Shown here one piece after another: positions 22,508-34,792 of a DNA stretch of 64,000 nt (the first letter of the stretch is position 1; each line of letters opens with the position of its first letter). The position numbers and the translations under genes are program-made. Source of the DNA: an uncultured Clostridia bacterium (GTDB lineage: Bacteria; Bacillota; Clostridia; Christensenellales; Borkfalkiaceae). The stretch spans positions 28,533-92,532 of the forward strand of contig CANQTD010000006.1 of NCBI GenBank assembly GCA_947626685.1. Direction: 5' to 3'. The notes under the pieces were generated by a model. That model saw nothing but the letters and a program-made list of their open reading frames with translations. It made no database searches and was not told the origin of the DNA.

Positions 22508-25500
22508 TACCCGTTCCCCCCGTATTTCTCGTCAAATTCCTCCTGCGTGAGGAGAACGGTGCGCGCCTTTGCCTTGCCGTCGAACTCCGAGATATAGCCC
22601 ATCGACTCCATCCACTCGATGATCTTGCCCGCGCGGTTGTAGCCCACCGCGCACTTGCGCTGGATGAGGGAGATGGACGCCTGTCCGAGCTTGACGACGA
22701 TGGCGAGCGCGTTGATATAGACGTCCTGCGTTCCGCCCTCTCCGTCGTCGGCGAAGTCGGCGGGGCTGCTGCCCTCCGAGGGGCTGCCCGCCTTGTCGAT
22801 GTAGTCCGTCACCTCGTCGTCGAAATACGTCTCGTTGTTCTCTTTGATATAGCCGACGACGCGCTGGATCTCCGACACGGTGATGTACGCGCCCTGCGCA
22901 CGGCGGGGCTTTCCGTTCATCTTGATGAACATGTCGCCCTTGCCGAGCAGTTTCTCCGCGCCCGATTCGTCGAGCATGATGCGGGAGTTGAGGTCGGAGT
23001 CCACGCTGAGCGCGATACGCGTGGGCAGGTTGCTCTTGATGACGCCCGTGATGACTTTGGAATCGGGGCGCTGGGTCGCGAGCACGAGGTGCAGGCCCGC
23101 CGCGCGCGCTTTCTGCGCAAGCCGCTGGACTTTCTCTTCGATGTCCTTCTGGGCGGTGAGCATGAGGTCCGCAAATTCGTCTACGACGATGATGATCTTC
23201 GGGAGCCGCTCTTCCCCCTCGGCGAGATTGTTGTTGTACTCGTCGATCTTGCTGACGGCGACGCCCGAGCGCGTCTTTTCCATAAAGAGGGTATAGCGGC
23301 GGTCCATCTCCTTGCACGCCCAGCTAAGCGCGGTGACCGCCTTCTGCGGCTGCGAGATGATCTCGTTGATCATGAGGTGGGGCAGACCCTCATAGATGAT
23401 GAACTCCGTTTGCTTGGGGTCGATGAGGATGAGGCGGAGCTCCTCGGGCGAATACTTGTAGAGCATGCTGATGAGCATGGCGTGGATGGCGACCGATTTG
23501 CCCGAGCCCGTCGTTCCCGCGACGAGAATGTGGGTCATTTCGGTAATGTCGCCGATGAGGACTTCGCCGTCGATGTTCTGGCCGAGCGCAAAGACGACGG
23601 CGTCGGGCTTCTGCGCGCGCGTGAACTCGGGCGACTGGATGAGCGTTTTGAGCCCGATGGTCGCGCGTTTCTTGTTGGGAACTTCCACCGAGATCCCGCG
23701 GACGGCGGGATTCGCATACATGTTCACGCCCGAAACTTCGAGATAGACGGCGAGTTCGTCCGCATAGCGGGTGACCATGCTGATCGTTCCGCTCTCGGGC
23801 ATGGCGAGGTCGTACCGTGTGACGCTCGCGCCCCCCTTCACGCCGATGACGTGCGTGTTGATCTTGTAGTGTTGAAGGGTGTCGATGATGATGCCCGACG
23901 TGCGCCCCACCTCCTCGTTGGAGAGGGTGATCTGCCCGTCGTAATCGTTGAGCAGCGAAATATCGGGGCTCTTGTACTTCTTCCAGACGTGTTTTTTCTT
24001 GGGCTTCGGCTTTGCGGGCTCGGGCTTGCTCTCCGGCACGCTCTCTGCGGCGCGGGGCGCGGGATCGAACAGGGCGCGCTCCTCCACGTTTTCGAGGCCG
24101 CGGATACTGCGGTCGTTGCGCGACGGAAGGGCGTCTGCGTTTTCGTCGGGAAGAGGAGAGGCGTCGTCAAAGAGATCGGCCCCCTCTGCGCTTCGGTCGG
24201 AGCCCGTGCGGCTCCCGCGGTCGAACGTATCGTCCCCGCTCTCCGCGTCGTACGGGTCGCGGAGCGTTCTGCTTCTGTCGAAAGGCTCGGCACGGTCGTC
24301 GGGGGTCCCCCTGCCCGTGTCATACGGATCGCGGAGCACGTTGTTTCTGTCGAAGGGCTCGGCGCGGTCCTCGGAGGTTCCCCTTCCCGAATCATACGGG
24401 TCGCGGAGCACATTGTTTCTGTCGAAGGGCTCGGCGCGGTCGTCGGGAGTTCTGCCCGAATCGTAAGAGTCACGGAGCACGTTGTTTCTGTCGAAGGGCT
24501 CGGCGCGGTCGTCGGGGGTCCCCCTTCCCGTGTCATACGGGTCGCGGAGCGTGTTGTTCCTGTCGAAGGGCTCGGTGCGGTCGTCGGGGGTTCCCCTTCC
24601 CGTGTCATACGGGTCGCGGAGCGTGTTGTTCCTGTCGAAGGGCTCGGCGCGGTCGTCGGGACGCTCTTCCTCCCTGCCGAAGCCGTAGCGGGGAGGTTCT
24701 TGCGCCGCGTCCGGAAACGCGTCCTTCTCCCCGTCGAACACGGGGCGGTAAGGAGGCGTCTGCGGATAGTTCAGCGACTCGTCGCGGTCGGTGAAATCCT
24801 GCGGGGGCACCGAAGTGACGCGCCTCGGCATCTGCGTACGCCCCTGCTCTTCCTCCTGCGAATATTGGCCCGTATAGCTCTCGGGCGGGGTCTGCGGACG
24901 GGAGGCTACGGCGTCCGTTCCCACATCGGCGTTGCGCCGCCTCTTATTGTAGTCGGAATCGTTGTCAAAGAAGAGATTGCGGCGGTAGATATCGCGCGGG
25001 TTGTCCTCGAAGAGATCGGGCTTTTGCGCGCTGTCCGATGAATACGAACGCTCCCGCGAAGCGGAATAGGGACCGTAGGAAGGCATGGCCGTGCGGGTGG
25101 GCGAGGCAAGATCTTCGAACGCTACGGGCGCAGAAGCGGGATCGGGGCCGACGTATTCCTCTGCGGAATGGCGGATCTCCTTCCTCTCCTCGTCGGGAGC
25201 CGCTTTGCGCTTGCGCGGGCGGACGGGCCGCCGTATGAGCGCGGAGAGCGGGGTGAGCATGAAGAGAAGGAAGAGCGCGGCGAGCGTGAGCACGGAGAAC
25301 AGGACATACGCCCCCGGTTCGGAGAGCAAGAGGCGGATGGGATACCCCAAGAGCCCGAACAGGACGCCCCCGCCCGTGGCTGCGGCAAGGCTTTCGGAGG
25401 GCGCGCTCCAGCATCCCTCGAGATAGCCGCCGTATCCCGCCGCAAAGAAGCGTTCTGCGGTCGCCGTATGCACAATGTAGAAAACGGCGACGAGCAAAAA

Positions 25501-25782
25501 GAGCGAGCGGAGGATCCAGCGCACGGGAATGAGCCTCTTCCCCGAGACGAGGGAGAGGGAGAGCACGATCGTGAGCAGAAGGAGCGGATAGACGAAGTAG
25601 CCGAACACGCCGTAGAAAAAGGACGCGACCGCCGTTCCGACGCCGCCGAACACGATGGGACCCGTGATCGTAATGAATAAGATCAGGAGGCTGAAAAGGA
25701 GCAGCGTCATGCCGACGGTCTCCTTTGTGAGTATGCCGATCTTCTTTTTGTCTTGATTGCCGTCTCTGCCGACGCCGTTCAC
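22504..25782 (-). CDS. ftsK: DNA translocase FtsK/SpoIIIE
   Basis: A 1092-residue membrane-anchored DNA pump for chromosome segregation at the septum. A GTG start at 25782 is chosen because GGAGG lies seven bases upstream. There are four or five N-terminal membrane helices (about residues 20-185) and a long charged linker. The motor domain has Walker A AGTTGSGKS and Walker B LILIDPK. The C-terminal winged-helix gamma domain (IQRKCAVGYNRAGKIIEWM) reads orientation sequences. The linker holds six tandem copies of a 23-24-residue Asp/Arg-rich repeat. It is first in the operon with rimO, pgsA, cinA and recA, under a promoter at 25839-25867. Confidence 0.96.
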   Translation of the reverse strand: MNGVGRDGNQDKKKIGILTKETVGMTLLLFSLLILFITITGPIVFGGVGTAVASFFYGVFGYFVYPLLLLTIVLSLSLVSGKRLIPVRWILRSLFLLVAVFYIVHTATAERFFAAGYGGYLEGCWSAPSESLAAATGGGVLFGLLGYPIRLLLSEPGAYVLFSVLTLAALFLLFMLTPLSALIRRPVRPRKRKAAPDEERKEIRHSAEEYVGPDPASAPVAFEDLASPTRTAMPSYGPYSASRERSYSSDSAQKPDLFEDNPRDIYRRNLFFDNDSDYNKRRRNADVGTDAVASRPQTPPESYTGQYSQEEEQGRTQMPRRVTSVPPQDFTDRDESLNYPQTPPYRPVFDGEKDAFPDAAQEPPRYGFGREEERPDDRAEPFDRNNTLRDPYDTGRGTPDDRTEPFDRNNTLRDPYDTGRGTPDDRAEPFDRNNVLRDSYDSGRTPDDRAEPFDRNNVLRDPYDSGRGTSEDRAEPFDRNNVLRDPYDTGRGTPDDRAEPFDRSRTLRDPYDAESGDDTFDRGSRTGSDRSAEGADLFDDASPLPDENADALPSRNDRSIRGLENVEERALFDPAPRAAESVPESKPEPAKPKPKKKHVWKKYKSPDISLLNDYDGQITLSNEEVGRTSGIIIDTLQHYKINTHVIGVKGGASVTRYDLAMPESGTISMVTRYADELAVYLEVSGVNMYANPAVRGISVEVPNKKRATIGLKTLIQSPEFTRAQKPDAVVFALGQNIDGEVLIGDITEMTHILVAGTTGSGKSVAIHAMLISMLYKYSPEELRLILIDPKQTEFIIYEGLPHLMINEIISQPQKAVTALSWACKEMDRRYTLFMEKTRSGVAVSKIDEYNNNLAEGEERLPKIIIVVDEFADLMLTAQKDIEEKVQRLAQKARAAGLHLVLATQRPDSKVITGVIKSNLPTRIALSVDSDLNSRIMLDESGAEKLLGKGDMFIKMNGKPRRAQGAYITVSEIQRVVGYIKENNETYFDDEVTDYIDKAGSPSEGSSPADFADDGEGGTQDVYINALAIVVKLGQASISLIQRKCAVGYNRAGKIIEWMESMGYISEFDGKAKARTVLLTQEEFDEKYGGNGY
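24232..24657 (-). repeat. Six-copy 72-base tandem repeat inside ftsK
   Basis: Encodes six units of about 24 residues on the pattern DDRAEPFDRNN.LRDPYD followed by .GRGTP; two units are 23 residues. Total 426 bases, in frame, within the linker between the membrane and motor domains. The high DNA identity between units suggests recent slippage or recombination. Confidence 0.9.
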
Positions 25783-25838
25783 CGTAAAACCTCCGCTTCC
25801 CCGCATCGCGGGGCAGTATGCCGCTATTTTCACCTAAC

Positions 25839-25867
25839 AGTATATCATCTCCCGCAAAATTTTTCAA
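25839..25867 (-). promoter_or_regulatory. Promoter of the ftsK-recA operon
   Basis: Minus strand: TTGAAA (25867-25862), 17 bases, TATACT (25844-25839), about 57 bases before the GTG start. Confidence 0.6.
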
Positions 25868-25957
25868 CGGTATTGAAGCAGATTTTTTGGATTTCCGTAA
25901 ATTTGTTTGCGCGCGCAGGCGCGGGACTTCTATAAGAACTTCCCCGTTTTCCATATG

Positions 25958-25997
25958 AAATGCGCCGCCGCTGCGGTTTTGCAGCGGCGGCGCATTT
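25958..25997 (-). terminator. Terminator of spo0A
   Basis: A perfect 17-bp stem, AAATGCGCCGCCGCTGC and complement, with a six-base loop, ten bases beyond the spo0A stop. Confidence 0.75.
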
Positions 25998-26006
25998 CCC
26001 CCGTCC

Positions 26007-26756
26007 TCATACCATGTTTTCGAGAATGAGCTTATCGGCGACGAGCGCGATGAACTCGCTGTTCGTGGGTTTCTCCGTGCCGATATACACCCGCGCGCCG
26101 AAGATGGCGTTGACGGCGTCCACCCTCCCGCGGTTCCACGCGACCTCGATGGCGTGCCTGATCGCCCGCTCCACCTTGCTCGCCGACGTCTCGAACTTTT
26201 CGCCGATGATGGGATACAGCCCTTTCGTGATATTGTTGATGATCTGCGGGTTCTCCACCGCCATCTTGATGCTCTCCCGCAGATACCCGTACCCCTTGAT
26301 ATGGGGCGGAATGCCGATGGAGATGAAGATGCTCGAAATGCGCTCGTCGAGGGAGCCCGCCCTTCTGCGTTCGAGCTTCTCCGTCTTTGCGGTCCCGTCG
26401 TCGGAGAGCTCCGCGACCCGCTCTTCCACAAGTTCCGCCGAGACGGGCTTCATCAGATAATACCGTGCGCCGAGCGCGATCGCGCGGTTGATGAGACGGT
26501 CGTCGGCGAAGTTCCCCATCACCACGAAGTCCGCCTTGCGCTGCTGTCCGCGCGCAGATTCGAGCACGCTGAACCCGTCGAGCGTTTTGAGGAGCAGGCT
26601 CATCACCACGACGGACGGAGAAAATTTTTCGAGAAGTTTGAGCCCCTCCGCGCCGTCGCCCGTGACCCCGCACACGTCGTATCCCGTCTGTGCAAAGTGC
26701 ACGGCGAGTTCGTTCGCAAAACTTTCGTTGCTTTCCAAAATCAAAACTTTTTTCAT
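26007..26756 (-). CDS. spo0A: Spo0A-type sporulation regulator with degenerate receiver
   Basis: A 249-residue two-domain protein. The C-terminal half (about residues 135-249) is a clear Spo0A DNA-binding domain: ISSIFISIGIPPHIKGYGYLRE, KVERAIRHAIEVAWNRGR, GTEKPTNSEFIALVADKL. The N-terminal receiver fold (1-118) keeps the lysine in LMKPV, but the acidic pocket reads LESNES instead of a DD pair. The position of the phospho-acceptor aspartate (VVVLD in ordinary Spo0A) is serine (VVVMS, residue 53). Phosphorelay activation should therefore be impossible or different. The promoter carries a 0A-box-like TTCGACA. The gene order after ftsK is not the usual spoIVB neighbourhood. Confidence 0.93.
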   Translation of the reverse strand: MKKVLILESNESFANELAVHFAQTGYDVCGVTGDGAEGLKLLEKFSPSVVVMSLLLKTLDGFSVLESARGQQRKADFVVMGNFADDRLINRAIALGARYYLMKPVSAELVEERVAELSDDGTAKTEKLERRRAGSLDERISSIFISIGIPPHIKGYGYLRESIKMAVENPQIINNITKGLYPIIGEKFETSASKVERAIRHAIEVAWNRGRVDAVNAIFGARVYIGTEKPTNSEFIALVADKLILENMV

Positions 26757-26788
26757 GATCTCACCCCTTTTTCGGTATTTGTAGCGGT

Positions 26789-26817
26789 ATTATAAATCAT
26801 GTCGAAAAATTTGTAAA
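26789..26817 (-). promoter_or_regulatory. spo0A promoter with internal 0A-like box
   Basis: Minus strand: TTTACA (26817-26812), 17 bases, TATAAT (26794-26789). Between them lies TTCGACA (26806-26800), the core of the Spo0A-binding consensus, suggesting autoregulation. Confidence 0.65.
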
Positions 26818-26827
26818 GTCATTTTTG

Positions 26828-26890
26828 TTCATAATTCAAAAATTTTTTTACATAATTCGTCGATTTATGTTCATAATTTGTCGATTCGGG
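26828..26890. repeat. Three 21-base-spaced repeats upstream of spo0A
   Basis: TTCATAATTC (26828), TACATAATTCGTCGATT (26849) and TTCATAATTTGTCGATT (26870) recur at exactly 21 bases, two helical turns, just upstream of the spo0A -35 box. TGTCGAT resembles the 0A-box core. They are probably regulator sites on one DNA face. The rest of 26891-26989 holds nothing recognised. Confidence 0.6.
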
Positions 26891-26989
26891 GGATTTCGCC
26901 CTTTTTTGCACCGAAATTTCGCAAAAAATCCGCATAAAGCAAGGGAGCTCCCGACGAAAAAAGTCAGAAGCTCCCTTGCCGGACGACGC

Positions 26990-28567
<1,578 letters not shown>

Positions 28568-28598
28568 AGTGTACCCCTTTCCGTGAACTCCGCAGACG

Positions 28599-28627
28599 AT
28601 TATACCATATTTGCGCGCTTCCGTCAA
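28599..28627 (-). promoter_or_regulatory. Promoter of the ABC-F gene
   Basis: Minus strand: TTGACG (28627-28622), 17 bases, TATAAT (28604-28599). Confidence 0.65.
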
Positions 28628-28647
28628 ACAAAAATAAACCGTTTCGG

Positions 28648-28676
28648 TTGACAAAGGAAGGCCCGAAGCATATAAT
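28648..28676 (+). promoter_or_regulatory. Promoter of the alcohol/aldehyde dehydrogenase operon
   Basis: TTGACA (28648-28653), 17 bases, TATAAT (28671-28676): full consensus. A hairpin (TCCGGGGGGA / TCCCCGGA) follows in the short leader before the ribosome site GGGAGG. Confidence 0.75.
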
Positions 28677-28721
28677 AATGTCTGATCCGGGGGGAAACGT
28701 CCCCGGACGGGAGGCGCGCTT

Positions 28722-29927
28722 ATGAAATTTTTGCGAAGGGTGTGGTGCAGGACCGTTCAGACCGCGATGCGGCTTGCGATCCCCCTCTTGCCCTACCGCG
28801 AGCCCAAGCTCCTCTCGGGTTGCGCCGAAGCGGCCGCGCTCGTCAGGGAAAAGGGCAAGGTGCGGCCCCTTCTCGTCACCGACGCGGGCGTGCGTTCGCA
28901 CGGGCTTTTGGAACCCGTCCTCGCGGCTCTTTCGCAGGAGGGGATCTCCGCCGAGATCTTCGACAAGACCGCGGCAAACCCCACCGTGTCCGACGTCGAG
29001 GCCGCTTTTTCCATCTACCGCGAGAAAAAATGCGACGCGGTCATCGCCGTGGGAGGCGGGTCTCCGATGGACTGCGCGAAGGGCGTGTGCGCACGCGCGA
29101 TCAAGCCGAGAAAGTCCCTTCTCAAAATGAAGGGCGTGCTGAAAGTCAGGGGGAAAGCCCCCCTCTTCATCGCCGTTCCCACGACGGCGGGCACGGGGAG
29201 CGAGGCGACGATCGCGGCCGTGATCACGGACGAAAAGACGCACCGCAAGTTTACCGTCCTCTCCTTCTGCCTCGCGCCGTCGTACGCGCTTCTCGACCCC
29301 GGGCTCACCAAGACTCTTCCTCCCGCGCAGACCGCGGAGACGGGAATGGACGCGCTCACGCACGCCGTCGAAGCGTATATCGGGAGATCGACGACGCGGC
29401 TCACCCGCCGTCTCGCCGTGGAAGCCGTCACCCTCATCAAAGAAAACCTCATCGCCGCATACGAAAACGGCGGCGACCTTGCCGCGAGGAGAAATATGCA
29501 GCTCGCGGCTTATAAGGCGGGCATGGCGTTCACCGTCTCCTACGTCGGCTATGTGCACGCCGCGGCGCACGCGCTCGGCGGAATGTACAATGCCCCGCAC
29601 GGCAGAACGAACGCCACGCTCCTGCCCGTCGTGCTCCGCATGTTCGGCGATTCCTGCTCCGTCCGCCTCTCCCGTCTCGCACGGGCAAGCGGCATTTGCG
29701 ACGGCACGCTTTCGGACATGGATGCCTCGGACGCGTTCATCGCATGGATCGAAGGGCTGAACGAGAGTATGGGGATCCCGCCGCGGGCGGAACTGCGCGG
29801 GGAAGATATCCCCCTTCTTGCGCGCCATGCGGACGCGGAGGCGAACCCGCTCTATCCCGTGCCGAAACTCATGGACGCGGGTGAGCTCGAGGAGATCTTC
29901 CGCAGGGGCGGAAAGGAGAGCGTATGA
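28722..29927 (+). CDS. Iron-containing alcohol dehydrogenase
   Basis: A 401-residue group III metal-dependent alcohol dehydrogenase that interconverts alcohols and aldehydes with NAD(P). The nucleotide site is GGGSPMDCAKG, followed by PTTAGTGSE. Metal ligands are visible in GMDALTHAVEAY (Asp and first His), VHAAAHALGG (His) and APHGRTN (His). The start follows GGGAGG. The gene overlaps the downstream aldehyde dehydrogenase by four bases, so the pair can take an alcohol to the acid, or work in reverse. The physiological substrate is unknown; 1,3-propanediol- or butanol-type and long-chain substrates are all possible. Confidence 0.92.
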   Translation: MKFLRRVWCRTVQTAMRLAIPLLPYREPKLLSGCAEAAALVREKGKVRPLLVTDAGVRSHGLLEPVLAALSQEGISAEIFDKTAANPTVSDVEAAFSIYREKKCDAVIAVGGGSPMDCAKGVCARAIKPRKSLLKMKGVLKVRGKAPLFIAVPTTAGTGSEATIAAVITDEKTHRKFTVLSFCLAPSYALLDPGLTKTLPPAQTAETGMDALTHAVEAYIGRSTTRLTRRLAVEAVTLIKENLIAAYENGGDLAARRNMQLAAYKAGMAFTVSYVGYVHAAAHALGGMYNAPHGRTNATLLPVVLRMFGDSCSVRLSRLARASGICDGTLSDMDASDAFIAWIEGLNESMGIPPRAELRGEDIPLLARHADAEANPLYPVPKLMDAGELEEIFRRGGKESV

Positions 29928-31288
29928 GAGAAATTTTGGAAAGGCAGCGCGCCTATTTCGCGAGCGGAGCGACCCTGCCCGTCGAAGCGAGGATGGGGTG
30001 GCTGAGAGCGCTCGGGGAGACGATCCGCGCGCATGAAAAGGAGATCGCGGACGCGCTCGCCCTCGATCTCGGCAAGAGCGGGTTCGAATCGTATATGTGC
30101 GAAGTGGGCATGACGCTCTCCGAGATCTCGTACATGCTCCGCCATATCAAGAAGTTCGCGCGGGACGCGCGCGTGCGCACGCCCGTCGCCCAATTCGCCG
30201 CGCGCAGCTATACCAAGCCCTCGCCGTACGGTTGCGTGCTCGTCATGAGCCCGTGGAACTATCCCTTCCTGCTCACGATGGAGCCCCTCGTCGAGGCGAT
30301 CGCGGCGGGGAACTGCGTGGTCCTCAAACCCTCCGCCTATTCCCCTGCGACAAGCCAAATCGTGCGCCGTATCGCGGACATGGTATTCCCCTCCGAGCTC
30401 GTGACCGTCGTGACGGGCGGCAGAAAGGAGAATGCCGAACTCCTCGATCTGCCCTTCGACAAGATCTTTTTTACAGGCAGCGCGGCCGTCGGGCGGGAAG
30501 TTTTGCGGCATGCCGCGGAAAACCTCGTTCCCGTCACGCTCGAACTCGGCGGCAAGAGCCCCTGCATCGTCGACGAGACCGCCGACATTCCCCTCGCCGC
30601 AAAGCGCATCGTGTTCGGAAAGTTCCTCAACTGCGGGCAGACGTGCGTTGCGCCCGACTACATCCTCGTTCACGAGCGCGCGGAGAAGGCGCTTCTCGGA
30701 GAGCTCAAAAAGCAGATCGTTTCGCAATTCGGTGAGCGTCCCCTCGAAAATCCCGATTACGGCAAGATGATCAACGAAAAGCATTTCCGCCGCGTCTGCG
30801 CTCTGATTGACCCGCAAAAGGTCATATGGGGTGGGAAAACAGACGAGAAAGCCCTCCGCATCGAGCCGACTGTGCTCGCAGGCGTGACGCGCGGGGACGC
30901 CGTCATGCAGGAGGAGATCTTCGGGCCCGTTCTGCCCGTGCTCACCTACACCGACGAGGAAAGGATCATCGGCGAGATCAACGCGGGGAGCTCCCCTCTC
31001 GCGCTCTATATCTTTACTTCCGAAAAGAAAACGGCAAAGAAGTTTTTGTCGCGCGTAGCGTTCGGGGGCGGCTGCGTCAACGACGTCGTCATCCACCTCG
31101 CGACCTCGAACATGCCCTTCGGCGGCGTGGGCGGGAGCGGTATGGGCGCCTACCACGGCAGGGAGGGCTTCGAGTGCTTCACTCACCGCAAGAGCGTCGT
31201 CGATAAAAAGACGTGGATCGACCTTCCCATCCGCTATCAACCGTATCAAAAGATCAAGGAACGGCTTGTCCGTCTCTTTCTCAGATGA
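29924..31288 (+). CDS. Aldehyde dehydrogenase, class 3-like
   Basis: A 454-residue NAD(P)-dependent aldehyde dehydrogenase of the class 3 (fatty aldehyde, YwdH/AlkH-like) group, which is shorter than class 1/2 enzymes. Catalytic Glu is in LELGGKSP (E207) and catalytic Cys in NCGQTCVAP (C241). The substrate-channel motif is SPWNYPF, and FFTGS contacts the cofactor. It has a C-terminal basic-hydrophobic tail (YQPYQKIKERLVRLFLR) like the membrane-contact tails of this class. It is translationally coupled to the alcohol dehydrogenase, suggesting stepwise oxidation or aldehyde detoxification. Confidence 0.93.
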   Translation: MREILERQRAYFASGATLPVEARMGWLRALGETIRAHEKEIADALALDLGKSGFESYMCEVGMTLSEISYMLRHIKKFARDARVRTPVAQFAARSYTKPSPYGCVLVMSPWNYPFLLTMEPLVEAIAAGNCVVLKPSAYSPATSQIVRRIADMVFPSELVTVVTGGRKENAELLDLPFDKIFFTGSAAVGREVLRHAAENLVPVTLELGGKSPCIVDETADIPLAAKRIVFGKFLNCGQTCVAPDYILVHERAEKALLGELKKQIVSQFGERPLENPDYGKMINEKHFRRVCALIDPQKVIWGGKTDEKALRIEPTVLAGVTRGDAVMQEEIFGPVLPVLTYTDEERIIGEINAGSSPLALYIFTSEKKTAKKFLSRVAFGGGCVNDVVIHLATSNMPFGGVGGSGMGAYHGREGFECFTHRKSVVDKKTWIDLPIRYQPYQKIKERLVRLFLR

Positions 31289-31314
31289 AAATGCGCCCCG
31301 CGGGGCGCATTTTT
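31288..31314. terminator. Bidirectional terminator
   Basis: AAATGCGCCCCG / CGGGGCGCATTT followed by TT, between the convergent aldehyde dehydrogenase and DUF368 genes; both stop codons touch the hairpin. Confidence 0.8.
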
Positions 31315-32207
31315 CAATGCTGTGTGAATTTGACGAAGAGGGCGGACGCCGCGACGCCGAGCGCAAGCAAAGCGAGAGCGGAGAGCAGATACCAGACGTT
31401 TGTGAGATGCGCGGAGGTGCGGATCACGGGCGCGTAGACGGCGACGACGGACCCGAGGATAAAGCCGAGGATGGCGGCGTGCGTGCCTTTGGGATGGGAG
31501 GCGAGGAGCCGCTTCATCACCGCCGAAATGAGGAAGAACCCGGCGGCGATCCCCGCTCCCGCGACCGCGATCGCGGCAAGGCTCCTCAGGGGCTGCTTCC
31601 CGAAGAGCAAAAAATCGGTGAGGAGGCTGACGAGCGGAGTATAATAGCCGAATATGAGCAGCATCATGGAGCCCGAAATGCCCGGCACGACGAGCGCGCA
31701 GGAGGCGACGAGCCCCACGAGGAAGAGCAGGACATAGCCGAAGAGGTCGAGGCGGTACAAAAAGCCTTCGGGGAGGGTCGCCGTCGGAAGAAAGGCGAGG
31801 AGCGCGGCAAAGACCAGTGCGCCGAGAAAGACTGCGACGCGCGGTTTCGTCGGCTTCCCCGCTTTTTTATAAAGAGGAGGCAGCCCGCCGAGCGCGAGCC
31901 CGACAAAGAGAGAGACGGTTGGGAGCGGAAAGTTGGCCATCCCCCATTGGATGGGAAAGAGGAGCGCGGCGGCGCCGAGGAGCATGCCGATCCCCACAGG
32001 AAGGAGGAGCCGCATACTCGCGCGGAAGTGCTTGAACAGATCGGAAACGGCGACGATGAGGGCGTCGTAAATGCCGAGGATGGCCGCCACCGAACCGCCC
32101 GAAAACCCCGGGATGATGAACGCGACGCCGATCGCCGCGCCCCGCAAAATGTCGGCGAAAAACCGCGCCGCACTTTTCTGCTTCCCCGCCGCTTCCACCG
32201 TTACCAC
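31314..32207 (-). CDS. DUF368 polyprenyl-phosphate translocase (PopT-like)
   Basis: A membrane protein of about 297 residues with eight or more hydrophobic helices. Two motif copies, IIPGFSGGSVAAILG (N-terminal) and VVPGISGSMMLLIFG (middle), mark the DUF368 family. Members recycle undecaprenyl phosphate from the outer to the inner leaflet for wall and polymer synthesis. A GTG start at 32207 is preferred because GGAGG lies seven bases upstream; an ATG at 32234 would add nine residues but has no clear ribosome site. It is a single gene. Polymyxin-type drug interactions are known for this family elsewhere. Confidence 0.9.
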   Translation of the reverse strand: MVTVEAAGKQKSAARFFADILRGAAIGVAFIIPGFSGGSVAAILGIYDALIVAVSDLFKHFRASMRLLLPVGIGMLLGAAALLFPIQWGMANFPLPTVSLFVGLALGGLPPLYKKAGKPTKPRVAVFLGALVFAALLAFLPTATLPEGFLYRLDLFGYVLLFLVGLVASCALVVPGISGSMMLLIFGYYTPLVSLLTDFLLFGKQPLRSLAAIAVAGAGIAAGFFLISAVMKRLLASHPKGTHAAILGFILGSVVAVYAPVIRTSAHLTNVWYLLSALALLALGVAASALFVKFTQH

Positions 32208-32395
32208 CTCTGCGCCTCCAAACCGTTCCCCCATTGGGGATCCGATATATCAGTATATTCGGCGCAGGGGAATTTTACCATCGGACGGGGGGATTTTTAT
32301 TTCGAAATTCATCGAAATAATAAAAAACAGGCGTTTTTTTACCGAAAAATGGTAGAAATTCGCCCGTTTTTGAAAAAGTGCTCTTGTGAACCGAT

Positions 32396-34777
<2,382 letters not shown>

Positions 34778-34792
34778 TTAAAAGGAGTAATT

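Noticed and set aside
24232..24657. Possible CRISPR array
   Set aside because: The 72-base units are contiguous, in frame and without spacers, and encode a regular peptide within ftsK.
23089..25041. A 650-codon open frame antisense to ftsK
   Set aside because: Shadow of ftsK, with its apparent repeats coming from the FtsK tandem repeat.
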